A stretch of 13,430 nucleotides of DNA from Thermoplasmatota archaeon (GTDB taxonomy: Archaea; Thermoplasmatota; Thermoplasmata; Thermoplasmatales; Thermoplasmataceae). Where the stretch lies: assembly GCA_023379355.1 (NCBI GenBank), contig JAMCUD010000062.1, positions 1 to 13,430 of the forward strand, read 5' to 3'. Positions 12,993 through 13,430 of this stretch are shown in pieces. Below the pieces are notes generated by a model. That model ran no database searches. It was not told the origin of the DNA and saw nothing but the letters and a program-made list of their open reading frames with translations. The translations under genes were made by a program, and so were the position numbers. Each line of letters begins with the position of its first letter. Positions within the stretch are counted from its first letter, which is position 1.

Positions 12993-13099
12993 TGCACAAA
13001 TATACAAGAACTTTCCATTCTTATGTATTAAATTACGGTATTCGCTTAAATCGCTAAGCAAATAATGAATGGCCAGTAGTTGCGATCATGCACAAATAT
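12993..13099. repeat. Two copies of an 11-mer upstream of the disrupted gene
   Basis: TGCACAAATAT occurs at 12993-13003 and again at 13089-13099, both in the same orientation. Between them lies an inverted repeat GCTTA-AATCGC-TAAGC (13044-13059). One 11-mer borders the promoter of the disrupted gene. They may be operator sites; chance is not excluded for sequences this short. Confidence 0.3.
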
Positions 13100-13128
13100 C
13101 TCGTAAAAAATCCGTAATAATGGACTCG

Positions 13129-13430
13129 TTACAGATCCAAGCTTTTTCGCGTTGTTACTTTCAAGCTTGCAATCTTATGCAGTTTCAAGTCGTCAGTTAC
13201 AAAATCGTATCCCGATTCGATAGCAGATATGAGATATGATGAATCGTAGAATGTCAGACCCTCCTCTAATGACAAACTCAACACAGAAGCTGGTGGTGAC
13301 ACAATCTGCTCCATTGAATCAATTAATTCAAATAGAACAGTGCCAGATTCCATTGCTTCTTCCTTTGAAATTCTATTTCTTATTTTATGACTCTTCCAAA
13401 GAATGTTGCCTATCTCGTACTTGGCAAGAG
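13129..13430 (-). CDS. VapC-type PIN-domain toxin, N-terminus beyond the window
   Basis: This is the 3' part of a PIN-domain gene, probably the ribonuclease toxin of a VapBC pair. The frame runs to the right edge: upstream of ATG 13353 it continues as LAKYEIGNILWKSHKIRNR, in which Glu of KYEIGN is a PIN active-site acid. Next come FYDSSYLISAIESGYDFVTDD, with Asp of FYDSSY and Asp of TDD as the other carboxylates, and LKLHKIASLKV. Only the first Asp strand (usually near residue 5) is missing, outside the window. The protein ends with KSLDL. The partner antitoxin would normally lie upstream, also beyond the edge, and is not seen. Internal ATG 13353 is not the true start because the PIN fold needs the upstream part. 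It is placed next to a broken gene in the sparse region. Confidence 0.82.
   Translation of the reverse strand, partial: LAKYEIGNILWKSHKIRNRISKEEAMESGTVLFELIDSMEQIVSPPASVLSLSLEEGLTFYDSSYLISAIESGYDFVTDDLKLHKIASLKVTTRKSLDL

Noticed and set aside
1..13430. CRISPR arrays, insertion sequences, rRNA genes
   Set aside because: No regularly spaced repeats, transposase genes with terminal repeats or rRNA-like sequence were seen.

Overview
The window looks like a chromosomal segment of a Thermoplasmatales-type euryarchaeon. The evidence is a zinc-containing 7Fe ferredoxin, an archaeal class I CCA-adding enzyme, archaeal NAC, a DUF99 protein, a bat-like (HTH_10) regulator, tRNAs without encoded CCA, AGA/AGG and ATA-rich codon use, and several starts that lie about 23-26 nt downstream of an A/T-rich TATA-like box with no Shine-Dalgarno (leaderless mRNAs). 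I cannot name a genus.

Layout. 1-493 is gene-poor, with one weak 60-codon frame. 494-1890 carries a DUF99 protein and a HAD phosphatase (+). 2082-3533 carries a NifX-fold small protein and PurM (-); purM lacks a normal start codon in its true frame. 3619-4050 is the zinc ferredoxin, divergent from purM. 4181-4294 is a 37-residue ribbon-helix-helix-like protein. 4385-6022 is formate-tetrahydrofolate ligase. 6080-7392 is a radical SAM/SPASM enzyme joined by a TGATG stop/start to a 55-residue hydrophobic, basic-tailed peptide. A convergent HTH_10 regulator follows (7398-8021, -). Next come tRNA-Gln(TTG), a 64-residue ubiquitin/ThiS-like protein ending in Gly-Gly (+), and the convergent, 3'-overlapping CCA-adding enzyme, which is cotranscribed with archaeal NAC and lies downstream of an MFS transporter (all -).

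After tRNA-Phe(GAA) (11770-11842) the character changes: a sparse segment with a winged-helix-like gene broken by an in-frame amber codon, and the 3' part of a VapC-type PIN toxin gene that runs off the right edge. This fits the edge of an accessory region next to a tRNA, but no attachment repeat is visible.

How the genes fit together. PurM and formate-tetrahydrofolate ligase both serve purine and one-carbon metabolism. CCA-adding enzyme and two tRNA genes without CCA belong together functionally, and the Gly-Gly ubiquitin-like protein could be a sulfur carrier for thiolation of tRNAs such as tRNA-Gln(UUG). The most promising candidate for an undescribed system is the coupled radical SAM/SPASM plus small-peptide pair with its neighbouring regulator. 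The next best are the amber-interrupted gene and the tiny ribbon-helix-helix protein with a possible operator.
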